A stretch of DNA of 12,165 bases from NCBI GenBank assembly GCA_944351315.1, contig CALVPL010000144.1, positions 1 to 12,165 of the forward strand. Direction: 5' to 3'. Source of the DNA: an uncultured Bacilli bacterium. GTDB taxonomy: Bacteria > Bacillota_I > Bacilli_A > RF39 > UBA660. Positions 6,196-12,110 of this stretch are shown here, in pieces. Each line of letters begins with the position of its first letter. The first letter of the stretch is position 1. The position numbers were made by a program, and so were the translations under genes. The notes under the pieces are model-generated. The model was not told the DNA's origin and did no database searches. It saw only the letters and a program-made list of their open reading frames with translations.

Positions 6196-7340
6196 ATCGG
6201 AATCTCAATAGTAACATCACTTAAAGGATACGTTACACATGGATGAATATATTTGTTTTCTTGATCTTTTATTCGAACAGAAGCATTTTCTGTTTTTACT
6301 TCTCCACTTAAAAGTTTACTACGGCAAAAACCACATTCTCCGACTGTACAATGAACTAAAGTTTTTACTCTTCCCTTTTCCATACTTTCTATTAATGTTT
6401 CATTGCCATGGCAAGGAATTGTAATTGTTTTATCTAGCATTTTAATAGTTAATTTAAAGGTTTCATTTTGTAAGTCTATTGGAATTTCGCGAAAAATATC
6501 ATGACGAATAAATTTATTTGGAACATCTAATTTTTTAAAAACTTCATTTAAAGAAAAATACATCGCTGGTGGTCCACTTACAAAAATGCTTTTTTCTTCT
6601 AAATTTTCTTTTAATAGTTTTTCTTCATCAATAAATCCATAGGCATAATCATCACGTTTTTGTTCGCTTAAAACATAGATTACTTTTATTTTAGGATTCC
6701 TTGAGACAATTTCATCGATTTCTTTTTTGAAAATTAAATCAAATTCACTTTTAGCTCCGTAAAATAAAGTTAATGAATCGATAGACTCTTTAAAGTGATC
6801 GTTTTGTAAGTAAGACATAAAAGGAGTGATTCCACTTCCGCCCGCGATAAATACCATTTTTTTTGAATCTCTAAGTGGCTGATAAGTAAAATGGCCAAAT
6901 GGACCTAAAATAATAAATAAATCATTTAACATACATTCTTCATGCATATACTTTGAAACAATTCCATTTTCTACTTTTTTGATCGTGATACGATAGTAAG
7001 AACGATTTTTATCACATCCACTAATGGAATAAGCTCTTTTAAAGGTTCTGCCATCTTTTTTGATTGCTAAAGTAACATACATTCCTGGTAAAAATGGTGG
7101 CATTTTTTCTTGGTCTACTGGTTGTAGATAAAAAGATTTGGTATCTTCGGTTTCTTTTTCGATTCTTGCAACTTTCACTTTAATTTTTGAAGGATGCAAA
7201 ATAGAAACCAATTCATTTACTCGATAGGTAGTTGGATTTTCTATTTTGGCTTTATTTATCTCTTTTTCTCTTTCTTGGCCTAAATTTTTAAATTTAAGCA
7301 TATCTAATTTTTGACTTACTCCTATTTTAAATTGTTTCAT
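6189..7340 (-). CDS. FAD/NAD(P)/[2Fe-2S] ferredoxin-reductase-type electron transfer protein
   Basis: A one-chain electron relay: NAD(P)H to FAD to a plant-type 2Fe-2S cluster. Order in the 383 residues: an N-terminal extension (1-50), FAD-binding barrel with RAYS (102-105), NAD(P)-binding domain with GGSGITP (167-173) and VSGPPAMYF (254-262), and a C-terminal ferredoxin domain with cluster ligands C331, C336, C339 (C-x4-C-x2-C) and C368. The order matches reductase components of oxygenases and Hcr-like reductases. The extension before the barrel is longer than in the usual family. The start overlaps the end of the flavoprotein gene by 14 bases, with GGGGAG inside that gene, so the two are translationally coupled and the flavoprotein is the likely electron acceptor. 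That pairing is inference. Confidence 0.92.
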   Translation of the reverse strand: MKQFKIGVSQKLDMLKFKNLGQEREKEINKAKIENPTTYRVNELVSILHPSKIKVKVARIEKETEDTKSFYLQPVDQEKMPPFLPGMYVTLAIKKDGRTFKRAYSISGCDKNRSYYRITIKKVENGIVSKYMHEECMLNDLFIILGPFGHFTYQPLRDSKKMVFIAGGSGITPFMSYLQNDHFKESIDSLTLFYGAKSEFDLIFKKEIDEIVSRNPKIKVIYVLSEQKRDDYAYGFIDEEKLLKENLEEKSIFVSGPPAMYFSLNEVFKKLDVPNKFIRHDIFREIPIDLQNETFKLTIKMLDKTITIPCHGNETLIESMEKGRVKTLVHCTVGECGFCRSKLLSGEVKTENASVRIKDQENKYIHPCVTYPLSDVTIEIPIK

Positions 7341-8844
7341 TTTTCATCTCCCCAAAAGTTTTTAAAGCTTCTTGTTCCCCATTTAAATAAGCTGAACTAT
7401 ATCCAGAAAGTCTTGAACTAAAACCACCACAGAAACGTAAATTTTTAATATACATTTCATTAGGTTCGTTCATCACTCTTGGCAATAGATTGGCATATCC
7501 GGAAGCTAAATAACCATATATAACTCCATCTGGATGGCCTGAGTATCTAGCAAATGTTACTGGTGTTGCTACTTCTATTTCTTCAATTGCTTCATGAATA
7601 TTGACGTTGGTTGCTTGTTCAAAAGAGGCAACCATATTTTCAGCAATTTTTTCTTTGATTTCATAATAATTTTCTGCAGTTACTACTTGATCAAATGCAT
7701 CATTAAATAATAAACTTGTTAAACACATAATGGATGTGCCTTCGCGATTATTTTGTAAAGTAGCTACTAAATTTCCATTATATAAAGAATGCATTCTTTT
7801 ATATTCTACATTACTATTTAAAGTGTGATAGATAAAATATGAATAATGATTTAAACCCAATTCTTCCATGGTTTTGTTAAGTCCTAGATAAACGCATAAC
7901 CCCCGAGCTCCCAATGCTTGAGAACTTAAATACTTTTTAGCTTTATCAGGAACTTTTTCTGGAGCAATAAGTTTGGTATATACTTCGTGAGGTGAAATGT
8001 TTGCGATGATATGATTCGTTAAAAAACGACGATTGTCTTCTATAACAACTCCACAGACAGTTTCATTTTCGACCAAAATTTCTTTTACTGGAGAAAGATA
8101 TTCTAGTTTTCCTCCTAAAGAGGTAAATTCTTCACTTAAAGCAAGAGATATTTCATGGCTTGTATGTTGAGGAATAACTGGAGCATTTGTAATATACGAA
8201 TAGATCATCGAAGCATAATGCACAAAACTTAAATTTTCAGCAGGACTTCCTAAATAACTCCAATATGTAGTTAAGATTTCTTGAGCTTTTGAAGGCATCT
8301 CAATTTTTTCTAATACTTTTTGAACTGAATAAGGTGCTACTACCATAAAATTTGGAAATTTCTCCATTAAAACTTTAGTATCGGGATGACCTTTTGTCTC
8401 ATTTAAATATGCAAGGGCTTGTTTAGTTTCTTCACAAAGATCGAAAAAGCGAAGCATACTGGCTGTACTATTTGGAACATATTTTTCCATTTGGGCTAAA
8501 AATGCTTTTTTTCCAACAGGCATAGTGTATTCTTCATGGGTATCTAATGTATACACTGAAAAGGTTTCTTGAATAGGAATCATGGTTATTTTATCTGTGA
8601 TTCCTAATCTTTCTAAAAGCTCATAGACTTCTCCCTTATTTTCTATCGTGCCATACTCACATAATTCATGTAAACTTGCATCAAATTCAAATCTTCCTCT
8701 TTTAAATGAAGATGCGAATCCGCCTGGAACTCTTCCCTTTTCTAATAATAAAACTTTTTTTCCTTTTTTTTGTAATGTTAATGCTGCGACTAAGCCACCA
8801 TTTCCTGCTCCAATAACTACTACATCATATGTATTGTTTTCCAT
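7327..8844 (-). CDS. CrtI/retinol-saturase-like FAD-dependent oxidoreductase
   Basis: A flavoprotein of the phytoene desaturase-related class (COG1233 type). The 505 residues open with a Rossmann motif GAGNGG (12-17), E35 for the FAD ribose, and RVPGGF (38-43) as in CrtI-like enzymes. The C-terminal FAD motif is LRFCGGFSSRLSGYSSA (about residues 470-490). There is no signal peptide. Family members desaturate, isomerise or saturate polyene and isoprenoid chains, or oxidise other substrates; the substrate cannot be read from sequence. No carotenoid synthesis genes are nearby. Coupling to an NAD(P)H-driven 2Fe-2S reductase suggests that it works reductively. The ribosome binding site is GGAAGGGG. 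It is first in a two-gene operon with an extended -10 promoter. Confidence 0.9.
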   Translation of the reverse strand: MENNTYDVVVIGAGNGGLVAALTLQKKGKKVLLLEKGRVPGGFASSFKRGRFEFDASLHELCEYGTIENKGEVYELLERLGITDKITMIPIQETFSVYTLDTHEEYTMPVGKKAFLAQMEKYVPNSTASMLRFFDLCEETKQALAYLNETKGHPDTKVLMEKFPNFMVVAPYSVQKVLEKIEMPSKAQEILTTYWSYLGSPAENLSFVHYASMIYSYITNAPVIPQHTSHEISLALSEEFTSLGGKLEYLSPVKEILVENETVCGVVIEDNRRFLTNHIIANISPHEVYTKLIAPEKVPDKAKKYLSSQALGARGLCVYLGLNKTMEELGLNHYSYFIYHTLNSNVEYKRMHSLYNGNLVATLQNNREGTSIMCLTSLLFNDAFDQVVTAENYYEIKEKIAENMVASFEQATNVNIHEAIEEIEVATPVTFARYSGHPDGVIYGYLASGYANLLPRVMNEPNEMYIKNLRFCGGFSSRLSGYSSAYLNGEQEALKTFGEMKNETI

Positions 8845-8867
8845 AAAACCCCTTCCTATCTTAGATT

Positions 8868-8876
8868 AGTATATCA
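8868..8876 (-). promoter_or_regulatory. extended -10 promoter of the flavoprotein/reductase operon
   Basis: TGATATACT on the minus strand (8876-8868) is an extended -10. No good -35 hexamer exists; that position falls at the edge of the T-tract of the ferritin-like gene's terminator. About 25 bases separate it from the start codon. Confidence 0.6.
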
Positions 8877-8888
8877 TAATTTTTCCAG

Positions 8889-8918
8889 AAAAAAAACAAC
8901 ATTCAATCACGAATATTG
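8889..8918 (-). terminator. intrinsic terminator of the ferritin-like gene
   Basis: On the minus strand CAATATTC (8918-8911) pairs with GAATGTTG (8904-8897), one T-G pair, over a six-base loop, followed by eight T residues (8896-8889). It begins right after the TGA stop, which confirms TGA as a true stop here. Confidence 0.9.
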
Positions 8919-9407
8919 TCAGATATTTTCTCTTAATTTTCGAAAAATTTCTAAATGTAAATACTCATCTTCTAAAATTCTTTTTATGATGTCTTTTACG
9001 AAATTATCTTCGATGACAGTTAAAACCATTTGATAATTATAAATAGCTTGTTGTTCTTCTTCAATGTTTATTTCTAAAATGGTTGGCAAATCCATATCAT
9101 AATAGACAAAATCGCTATTCCAATAAGTTATTTCATGGCATTCTGTATTGGCATAGATAGGCATTTTTCCTAAAGCCTTAATTAGTTTGCCAAGTATTTC
9201 TAAATGATGCATTTCTACAATGGAAATTTGTTTTATGATGGCAACGATTTCTGGATTTTCTAAAACCATTGTTTCATAGCTATATTGTAAAACTGCTGTA
9301 AGTTCACTTTCGTTAGATGCATATAAATGACTAATTATTTTAGCTAATTCGTCCGATTTTTTTTCAACTCGTATTTTAGGATAAGGTTTATTTATTTGAC
9401 ATTTCAT
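8919..9407 (-). CDS. ferritin-like di-metal protein, CotJC/manganese-catalase-like
   Basis: A four-helix-bundle metalloprotein of 162 residues. The ligand pattern is visible: E35, E65-x-x-H68, a glutamate in EEE 116-118, and E148-x-x-H151, the E...ExxH...E...ExxH layout of ferritin-like di-iron or di-manganese sites. The start (YPKIRVEKKSDELAKIISHLYA) followed by ESELTAVLQY resembles the spore-coat catalase CotJC, but the protein is shorter than CotJC and lacks its C-terminal part. It may be a peroxidase, a catalase-like enzyme or an iron/manganese protein. AGGTGA precedes the ATG, and a TATACT lies at 9428-9423 without a convincing -35. It is the only complete gene here that ends in TGA. It has its own terminator, so it is a separate unit from the redox pair. 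Confidence 0.83.
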   Translation of the reverse strand: MKCQINKPYPKIRVEKKSDELAKIISHLYASNESELTAVLQYSYETMVLENPEIVAIIKQISIVEMHHLEILGKLIKALGKMPIYANTECHEITYWNSDFVYYDMDLPTILEINIEEEQQAIYNYQMVLTVIEDNFVKDIIKRILEDEYLHLEIFRKLRENI

Positions 9408-9529
9408 ATCTTCACCTATTAAAGTATATGAAAAATCTTTTTTTATATTTGTTTTTTGTTTAATAGATCTGGTTAAATCTTTTTGAGATCATGTTTTTTA
9501 TTATTATTTCAATACATTACCTTTAAATT

Positions 9530-9582
9530 AAAAAAAATTACTTTTGTACCTACAAACACATTATTTGTGAAACAAAAGTAAT
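9530..9582 (-). terminator. intrinsic terminator of the accessory two-gene unit
   Basis: On the minus strand ATTACTTTTGT (9582-9572) pairs perfectly with ACAAAAGTAAT (9547-9537), followed by eight T residues (9537-9530). The interior can pair further through ACAAA and TTTGT. It lies eight bases after the stop of the 464-residue gene. Confidence 0.9.
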
Positions 9583-9589
9583 AATCCTC

Positions 9590-10984
9590 TTAATCTTTAT
9601 ATTCTTTTCTCATTTCAAGAGGTGTCCACCCATTATTTAACCATATTCTCGTATTATTATATATATCAGTTAAATAATTTAATATTTCTTGCATATTTTC
9701 TTCTGTTATTTCTATCCCATAATCTTCTAGCATATTAAATGTTTCTCCAATAAATGTATTACCTAATTTATACATTTTTGAAATTGTTAAAATAATTTCT
9801 TCTACTAACTCATCTGAGATACCTTTTTCTTTCAAGTATTTTTTAAAATTTCTTTTTGAATTATTATCTTCATAATAATCACTATCTAAATACTTAAGCA
9901 ATTGATCTATCTTTATTGGTTTTCTTTTTATTGTCGTTTGCCTATTAATAATATCACTCATAATTGGTGCAAATGTATCATTATCCAGTATAGAATTAAC
10001 AAAATAGAAATTATGTTTGGTATGAATATCTGCTATATTATCATATCTATCGCAAAAAAATAATGAATTATTAGGAATATCTAAATCTTTGCCGTTTCCA
10101 TAGTATAAACTATAATAGTAATCTAATTCTCCATAAGATACTACACCATATAATTCAACCATCGACTTAACTAAATTATAAGCTTTAGTATTTTCAGCTA
10201 TTATCTTTTCAAACTTATTTAAATCTATTTTCTTTATAGTATTATAAACATCATCTGTCATAGAAACATAGAACTTATTATTTCTTTTAAATAGAAAAAC
10301 AATACCTAACATATAAAGAAAATGATACTCTTGTATACTAATTTCATTATTTTGGATAGTTCCGTTATTAGCTACTAATTCTTTTAATAACTTAAACTCT
10401 TTATCCACAAATCTTTCAATAACTTCAGACAATTTTTTTTCATTTGTAAGTGTGTTATATATAATTTTAACAAGCTCTTTTTTTGGTTTATTACTTAACC
10501 TATTAATAAGAAATAATTCGCCTATGTGTTTTAAATCTTTTACTGTTAGGGCATCAAGTAATTCTTTTAAATTTTTAACAATTGGAATATTAGCTGCATT
10601 TTGTAAATTAAATTGTTCTTCGGTTAACATTTCTTTTAACATATTTTTAATAATTTCTTTAATTTCTGTCGGAATATAATAAGAATAGTGAGTTTTATTT
10701 TGATAGATAAAAATTAATAAAGACTCTATATCCTGGTCGTATCCTGACATCCATTCAGAATTTTCGTGTTCAAGTAATCTCAAAAAATACATTTGAGTCA
10801 AAGGATCATCTTTAGAAATATCTAAACACATTTTAAAATCTTCAATAATATAGTCTCTTAATTCATTTACATTTTCTAATTCGTATTCTTTTAATTTTTC
10901 GTTTATTATATCTTTATCTAACAATTTTAATGACGATAATAAATCTAATTTTTCTTTTTTTATTAAATACTTCTCATATTTCAT
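9590..10984 (-). CDS. accessory protein of unknown function with a Rho_N/SAP-like segment
   Basis: I do not recognise this 464-residue protein as a whole. It is soluble, lysine- and asparagine-rich, and mostly helical. Residues about 145-180 (ALTVKDLKHIGELFL...KPKKELVKII) fit the short helix-extended-helix Rho_N/SAP fold that often touches nucleic acid. The parts around 200-245 and 265-300 have the rhythm of winged-helix modules. The C-terminus has a distinctive NNTRIWLNNGWTPLEMRKEY. Similar endings precede zinc-binding SEC-C tails in some phage or plasmid proteins, but none is present here. ATA codons for isoleucine are common, unlike in rpsD, which suggests recent acquisition. The start is one base after the DUF6429-like gene's stop, so the two are co-transcribed. 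No catalytic motif is seen. Confidence 0.8.
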   Translation of the reverse strand: MKYEKYLIKKEKLDLLSSLKLLDKDIINEKLKEYELENVNELRDYIIEDFKMCLDISKDDPLTQMYFLRLLEHENSEWMSGYDQDIESLLIFIYQNKTHYSYYIPTEIKEIIKNMLKEMLTEEQFNLQNAANIPIVKNLKELLDALTVKDLKHIGELFLINRLSNKPKKELVKIIYNTLTNEKKLSEVIERFVDKEFKLLKELVANNGTIQNNEISIQEYHFLYMLGIVFLFKRNNKFYVSMTDDVYNTIKKIDLNKFEKIIAENTKAYNLVKSMVELYGVVSYGELDYYYSLYYGNGKDLDIPNNSLFFCDRYDNIADIHTKHNFYFVNSILDNDTFAPIMSDIINRQTTIKRKPIKIDQLLKYLDSDYYEDNNSKRNFKKYLKEKGISDELVEEIILTISKMYKLGNTFIGETFNMLEDYGIEITEENMQEILNYLTDIYNNTRIWLNNGWTPLEMRKEYKD

Positions 10985-10985
10985 A

Positions 10986-11252
10986 TTATTCTCCTACCTC
11001 ATACCTTTCCATTAATTCTTTAGCCAACTTTTCTCCTTCTTTAGTAAATGTAACTGATTTATTTTTGTATTTTCTCGGAAATAGATAACCTTTATCTGTT
11101 AATTCATTAATAGCATCAAAGGAATACCCTTTCCAAGATTTTTTAAATATATCTTTATTCAGATTATTATTCTCATCGTAATACAAACCTTCTTCTTCCC
11201 AAGAAGTCAGATACATTAACAGTAATGTTAATTCTTCAATATTCTTTTTCAT
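10986..11252 (-). CDS. small DUF6429-like protein
   Basis: An 88-residue soluble protein: MKKNIEELTLLLMYLTSW, then KSWKGYSFDAINELTDKGYL, a basic turn, and KSVTFTKEGEKLAKELMERY. This order (helix, W-K-G-x-x-F-D-A-x-x-x-L, then a strand and T-x-E-G helix) matches my recollection of the DUF6429 family and looks like a compact winged helix. The function is unknown. The stop is followed after one base by the ATG of the 464-residue gene, so the two form an operon. GAGGAAGTGAG precedes the ATG by about eight bases. A small DNA-binding-like protein followed tightly by a larger one is the layout of many regulatory or defence pairs, but there is no direct evidence for that here. Confidence 0.8.
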   Translation of the reverse strand: MKKNIEELTLLLMYLTSWEEEGLYYDENNNLNKDIFKKSWKGYSFDAINELTDKGYLFPRKYKNKSVTFTKEGEKLAKELMERYEVGE

Positions 11253-11271
11253 AAATACTACTCACTTCCTC

Positions 11272-11397
11272 TTAATCTAAATTCACATCATTAACATACT
11301 CTATAAAATCAAGTGGAATGTTAACTATTTTACCATCTTTACTTAAAGTATTTAATGAGAATCTGAACGATATTTCATTATCATTTTTAGTATTATA
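11272..11397 (-). pseudogene. 5'-truncated gene remnant (41 codons)
   Basis: Immediately upstream of the DUF6429-like gene a 41-codon frame (NEISFRFSLNTLSKDGKIV in its first half, ending YVNDVNLD and TAA) looks like real protein but has no start codon. It is preceded by an in-frame ATG-TGA (11403-11398). The ATG and TGA overlap an extended -10 sequence. It is most simply the end of a gene whose front was lost when the region to its right was rearranged. The product is not recognised. Confidence 0.4.
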
Positions 11398-11400
11398 TCA
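11392..11400 (-). promoter_or_regulatory. extended -10 promoter for the accessory unit
   Basis: TGATATAAT on the minus strand (11400-11392) is a perfect extended -10 with no clear -35. It would give a leader of about 130 bases running through the 41-codon remnant into the DUF6429-like gene. Confidence 0.55.
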
Positions 11401-11452
11401 CATTTTCGCAAAGAATATATAATATTAAATCCCATTTTTGTGCTTTTTTTGG

Positions 11453-11505
11453 GTGATTTAATCACACTTTTGTCAGATCAATGCTGAAATTTACTGTAAT
11501 TCAGC
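11453..11505. repeat. two short inverted repeats in the intergenic region
   Basis: GTGATTTAATCAC (11453-11465) is a perfect 13-base palindrome. GCTGAA (11483-11488) is inverted as TTCAGC (11500-11505). Both lie between the accessory unit and the IS30 remnant. They could be operator sites or decayed transposon ends; nothing in the window decides. Apart from the remnant, promoters and repeats listed, bases 11406-11590 hold no recognisable gene. Confidence 0.4.
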
Positions 11506-11615
11506 TTATGTAGGTCAGTACATTTTAGCATATCATTTTTTCTGTTTTATAATTTGTAATCAACTCTTTTTTTATTACCGTTGTTAATTTAAATCTGAAG
11601 TGCAACACTTCAACA

Positions 11616-11644
11616 TTGAAAAAGACATATGAATAATCTATAAT
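11616..11644 (+). promoter_or_regulatory. IS30 transposase promoter
   Basis: TTGAAA (11616-11621) and a perfect TATAAT (11639-11644) are separated by 17 bases. Transcription should start near 11651, between the two arms of the 11-base inverted repeat described separately. Confidence 0.8.
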
Positions 11645-11681
11645 ATCTTTTCGTCGAAAAAGAAAGGAAAATTCATATGTC
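11624..11681 (+). promoter_or_regulatory. inverted repeat that would hide the transposase start codon
   Basis: GACATATGAAT (11624-11634) is repeated in perfect inversion as ATTCATATGTC (11671-11681). The right arm contains the transposase ATG; the left arm lies between the -35 and -10 boxes and so is absent from the element's own transcript. The ribosome binding site (AAGAAAGG, 11660-11667) is in the loop. Only read-through RNA from outside could form the stem. Confidence 0.6.
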
Positions 11682-11829
11682 CGACACAAATATTACACTA
11701 AAAATCAAAGAAAATCAATACCATCATTTAACAATAGAGGATCGTATAACTATCGAATCACTTATTAATCAAAAAAACTGTTTAATAATTATTCTATACG
11801 TTCAATATAATTTAAATTTGTCTTATTAA
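11677..11829 (+). pseudogene. truncated IS30-family transposase
   Basis: From the ATG at 11677 the frame gives 50 residues. Residues 15-33 (YHHLTIEDRITIESLINQK) are the characteristic N-terminal helix of IS30 transposases. After the A-run at 11771-11777 the zero frame loses resemblance, whereas the -1 frame reads KKLFNNYSIRSI before a TAA at 11808-11810, again IS30-like. Full IS30 transposases have roughly 300-400 residues, so both the frame and most of the gene are lost. The AAGAAAGG ribosome binding site is intact. Confidence 0.75.
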
Positions 11830-11889
11830 TTTCCAATATTTTATTTGTAATATTTACCATTTAAATCTATTCTTTCTTTCCTAAACACT

Positions 11890-11923
11890 AAAAAAGTACC
11901 AACTTCTTTAGAAATTGATACTT
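11890..11923 (-). terminator. intrinsic terminator of the minus-strand RNA
   Basis: On the minus strand AAGTATCAA (11923-11915) pairs with TTGGTACTT (11902-11894), one T-G pair, with TTCT/AGAA able to pair inside, followed by a run of six T residues (11895-11890). No minus-strand reading frame ends just before it, so it most likely ends a non-coding transcript. Confidence 0.8.
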
Positions 11924-12028
11924 ATATATTTAAGCCTCAAACCATAAAAGTTCGAGCGGATTTCCCTATGGCGCCTTGAGGGGTTAGATAATGAACCCAA
12001 GATTAAGTCAATACCATCATCTCAGTAC
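11890..12028 (-). ncRNA. putative structured non-coding RNA or orphan leader, family unknown
   Basis: A minus-strand transcript of about 140 bases is predicted between a promoter (12063-12035) and a strong terminator. It folds well: GGGTT (11998-11994) pairs with AACCC (11985-11981) over an eight-base loop. Next CCTCAA (11981-11976) pairs with TTGAGG (11940-11935), enclosing CCATA (11971-11967) with TATGG (11946-11942). The enclosed loop GGGAAATCCGCTCGAAC is far more G+C-rich than its surroundings, as in conserved RNA cores. GTTC in the first loop could meet GAAC in the second as a pseudoknot. It is not a tRNA, tmRNA, SRP RNA or a riboswitch class I can recognise. It may be a stand-alone sRNA or a leader whose gene was lost when the IS30 element arrived. 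Confidence 0.5.
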
Positions 12029-12034
12029 AGTAAC

Positions 12035-12063
12035 AATATACCATACATTTTTACAATAGTGAA
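12035..12063 (-). promoter_or_regulatory. promoter of the putative RNA
   Basis: On the minus strand TATATT (12040-12035) is preceded by TGG, an extended -10. TTCACT (12063-12058) lies 17 bases upstream as a moderate -35. The predicted start is near 12028. Confidence 0.5.
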
Positions 12064-12093
12064 CAATTTTTTAACAATATTCTAACCACTAAT

Positions 12094-12110
12094 ATAACAA
12101 ATTTTGTTAT
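12094..12110. repeat. perfect 17-base palindrome
   Basis: ATAACAAA (12094-12101) and TTTGTTAT (12103-12110) flank a single T. It could be an operator or a weak hairpin at the end of a minus-strand gene; no T-tract follows on that strand. Confidence 0.4.

Larger units (their letters stand above)
11591..11829 (+). mobile_element. left-end remnant of an IS30-family insertion sequence
   Basis: The fragment holds TGAAGTG-CAA-CACTTCA (11596-11612, a perfect seven-base inverted repeat placed where a terminal repeat would be), a transposase promoter and the first 35 or so codons of an IS30-type transposase. The remainder of the transposase, its DDE catalytic core and the right end are missing. I see no second copy of the terminal repeat in the window, so the element cannot move by itself. 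The exact borders are uncertain. Confidence 0.7.

Noticed and set aside
6239..6424. Plus-strand open frame inside the reductase gene
   Set aside because: It is a shadow over the conserved 2Fe-2S domain with no initiation signals.
8648..8869. Plus-strand open frame opposite the flavoprotein N-terminus
   Set aside because: It is antisense to the Rossmann motif; its proline-rich composition is the mirror of the glycine codons on the real strand.
9440..9530. PerR or Fur operator upstream of the ferritin-like gene
   Set aside because: No match to the TTATAATNATTATAA or GATAATNATTATC patterns was found; the region is simply A+T-rich.
10452..10679. Plus-strand open frame inside the 464-residue gene
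   Set aside because: It is a shadow frame with no ribosome binding site.
11941..11966. tRNA or tmRNA fragment suggested by GTTCGAGC, which resembles a T-loop
   Set aside because: The flanking bases cannot form a T-stem or an acceptor stem, and no CCA end follows on either strand.
12021..12075. CRISPR repeat or tracrRNA, suggested by a TGTATGGTA-like string on the minus strand
   Set aside because: No second repeat copy, no spacers and no cas gene are in the window, and the adjoining RNA lacks a recognisable anti-repeat.
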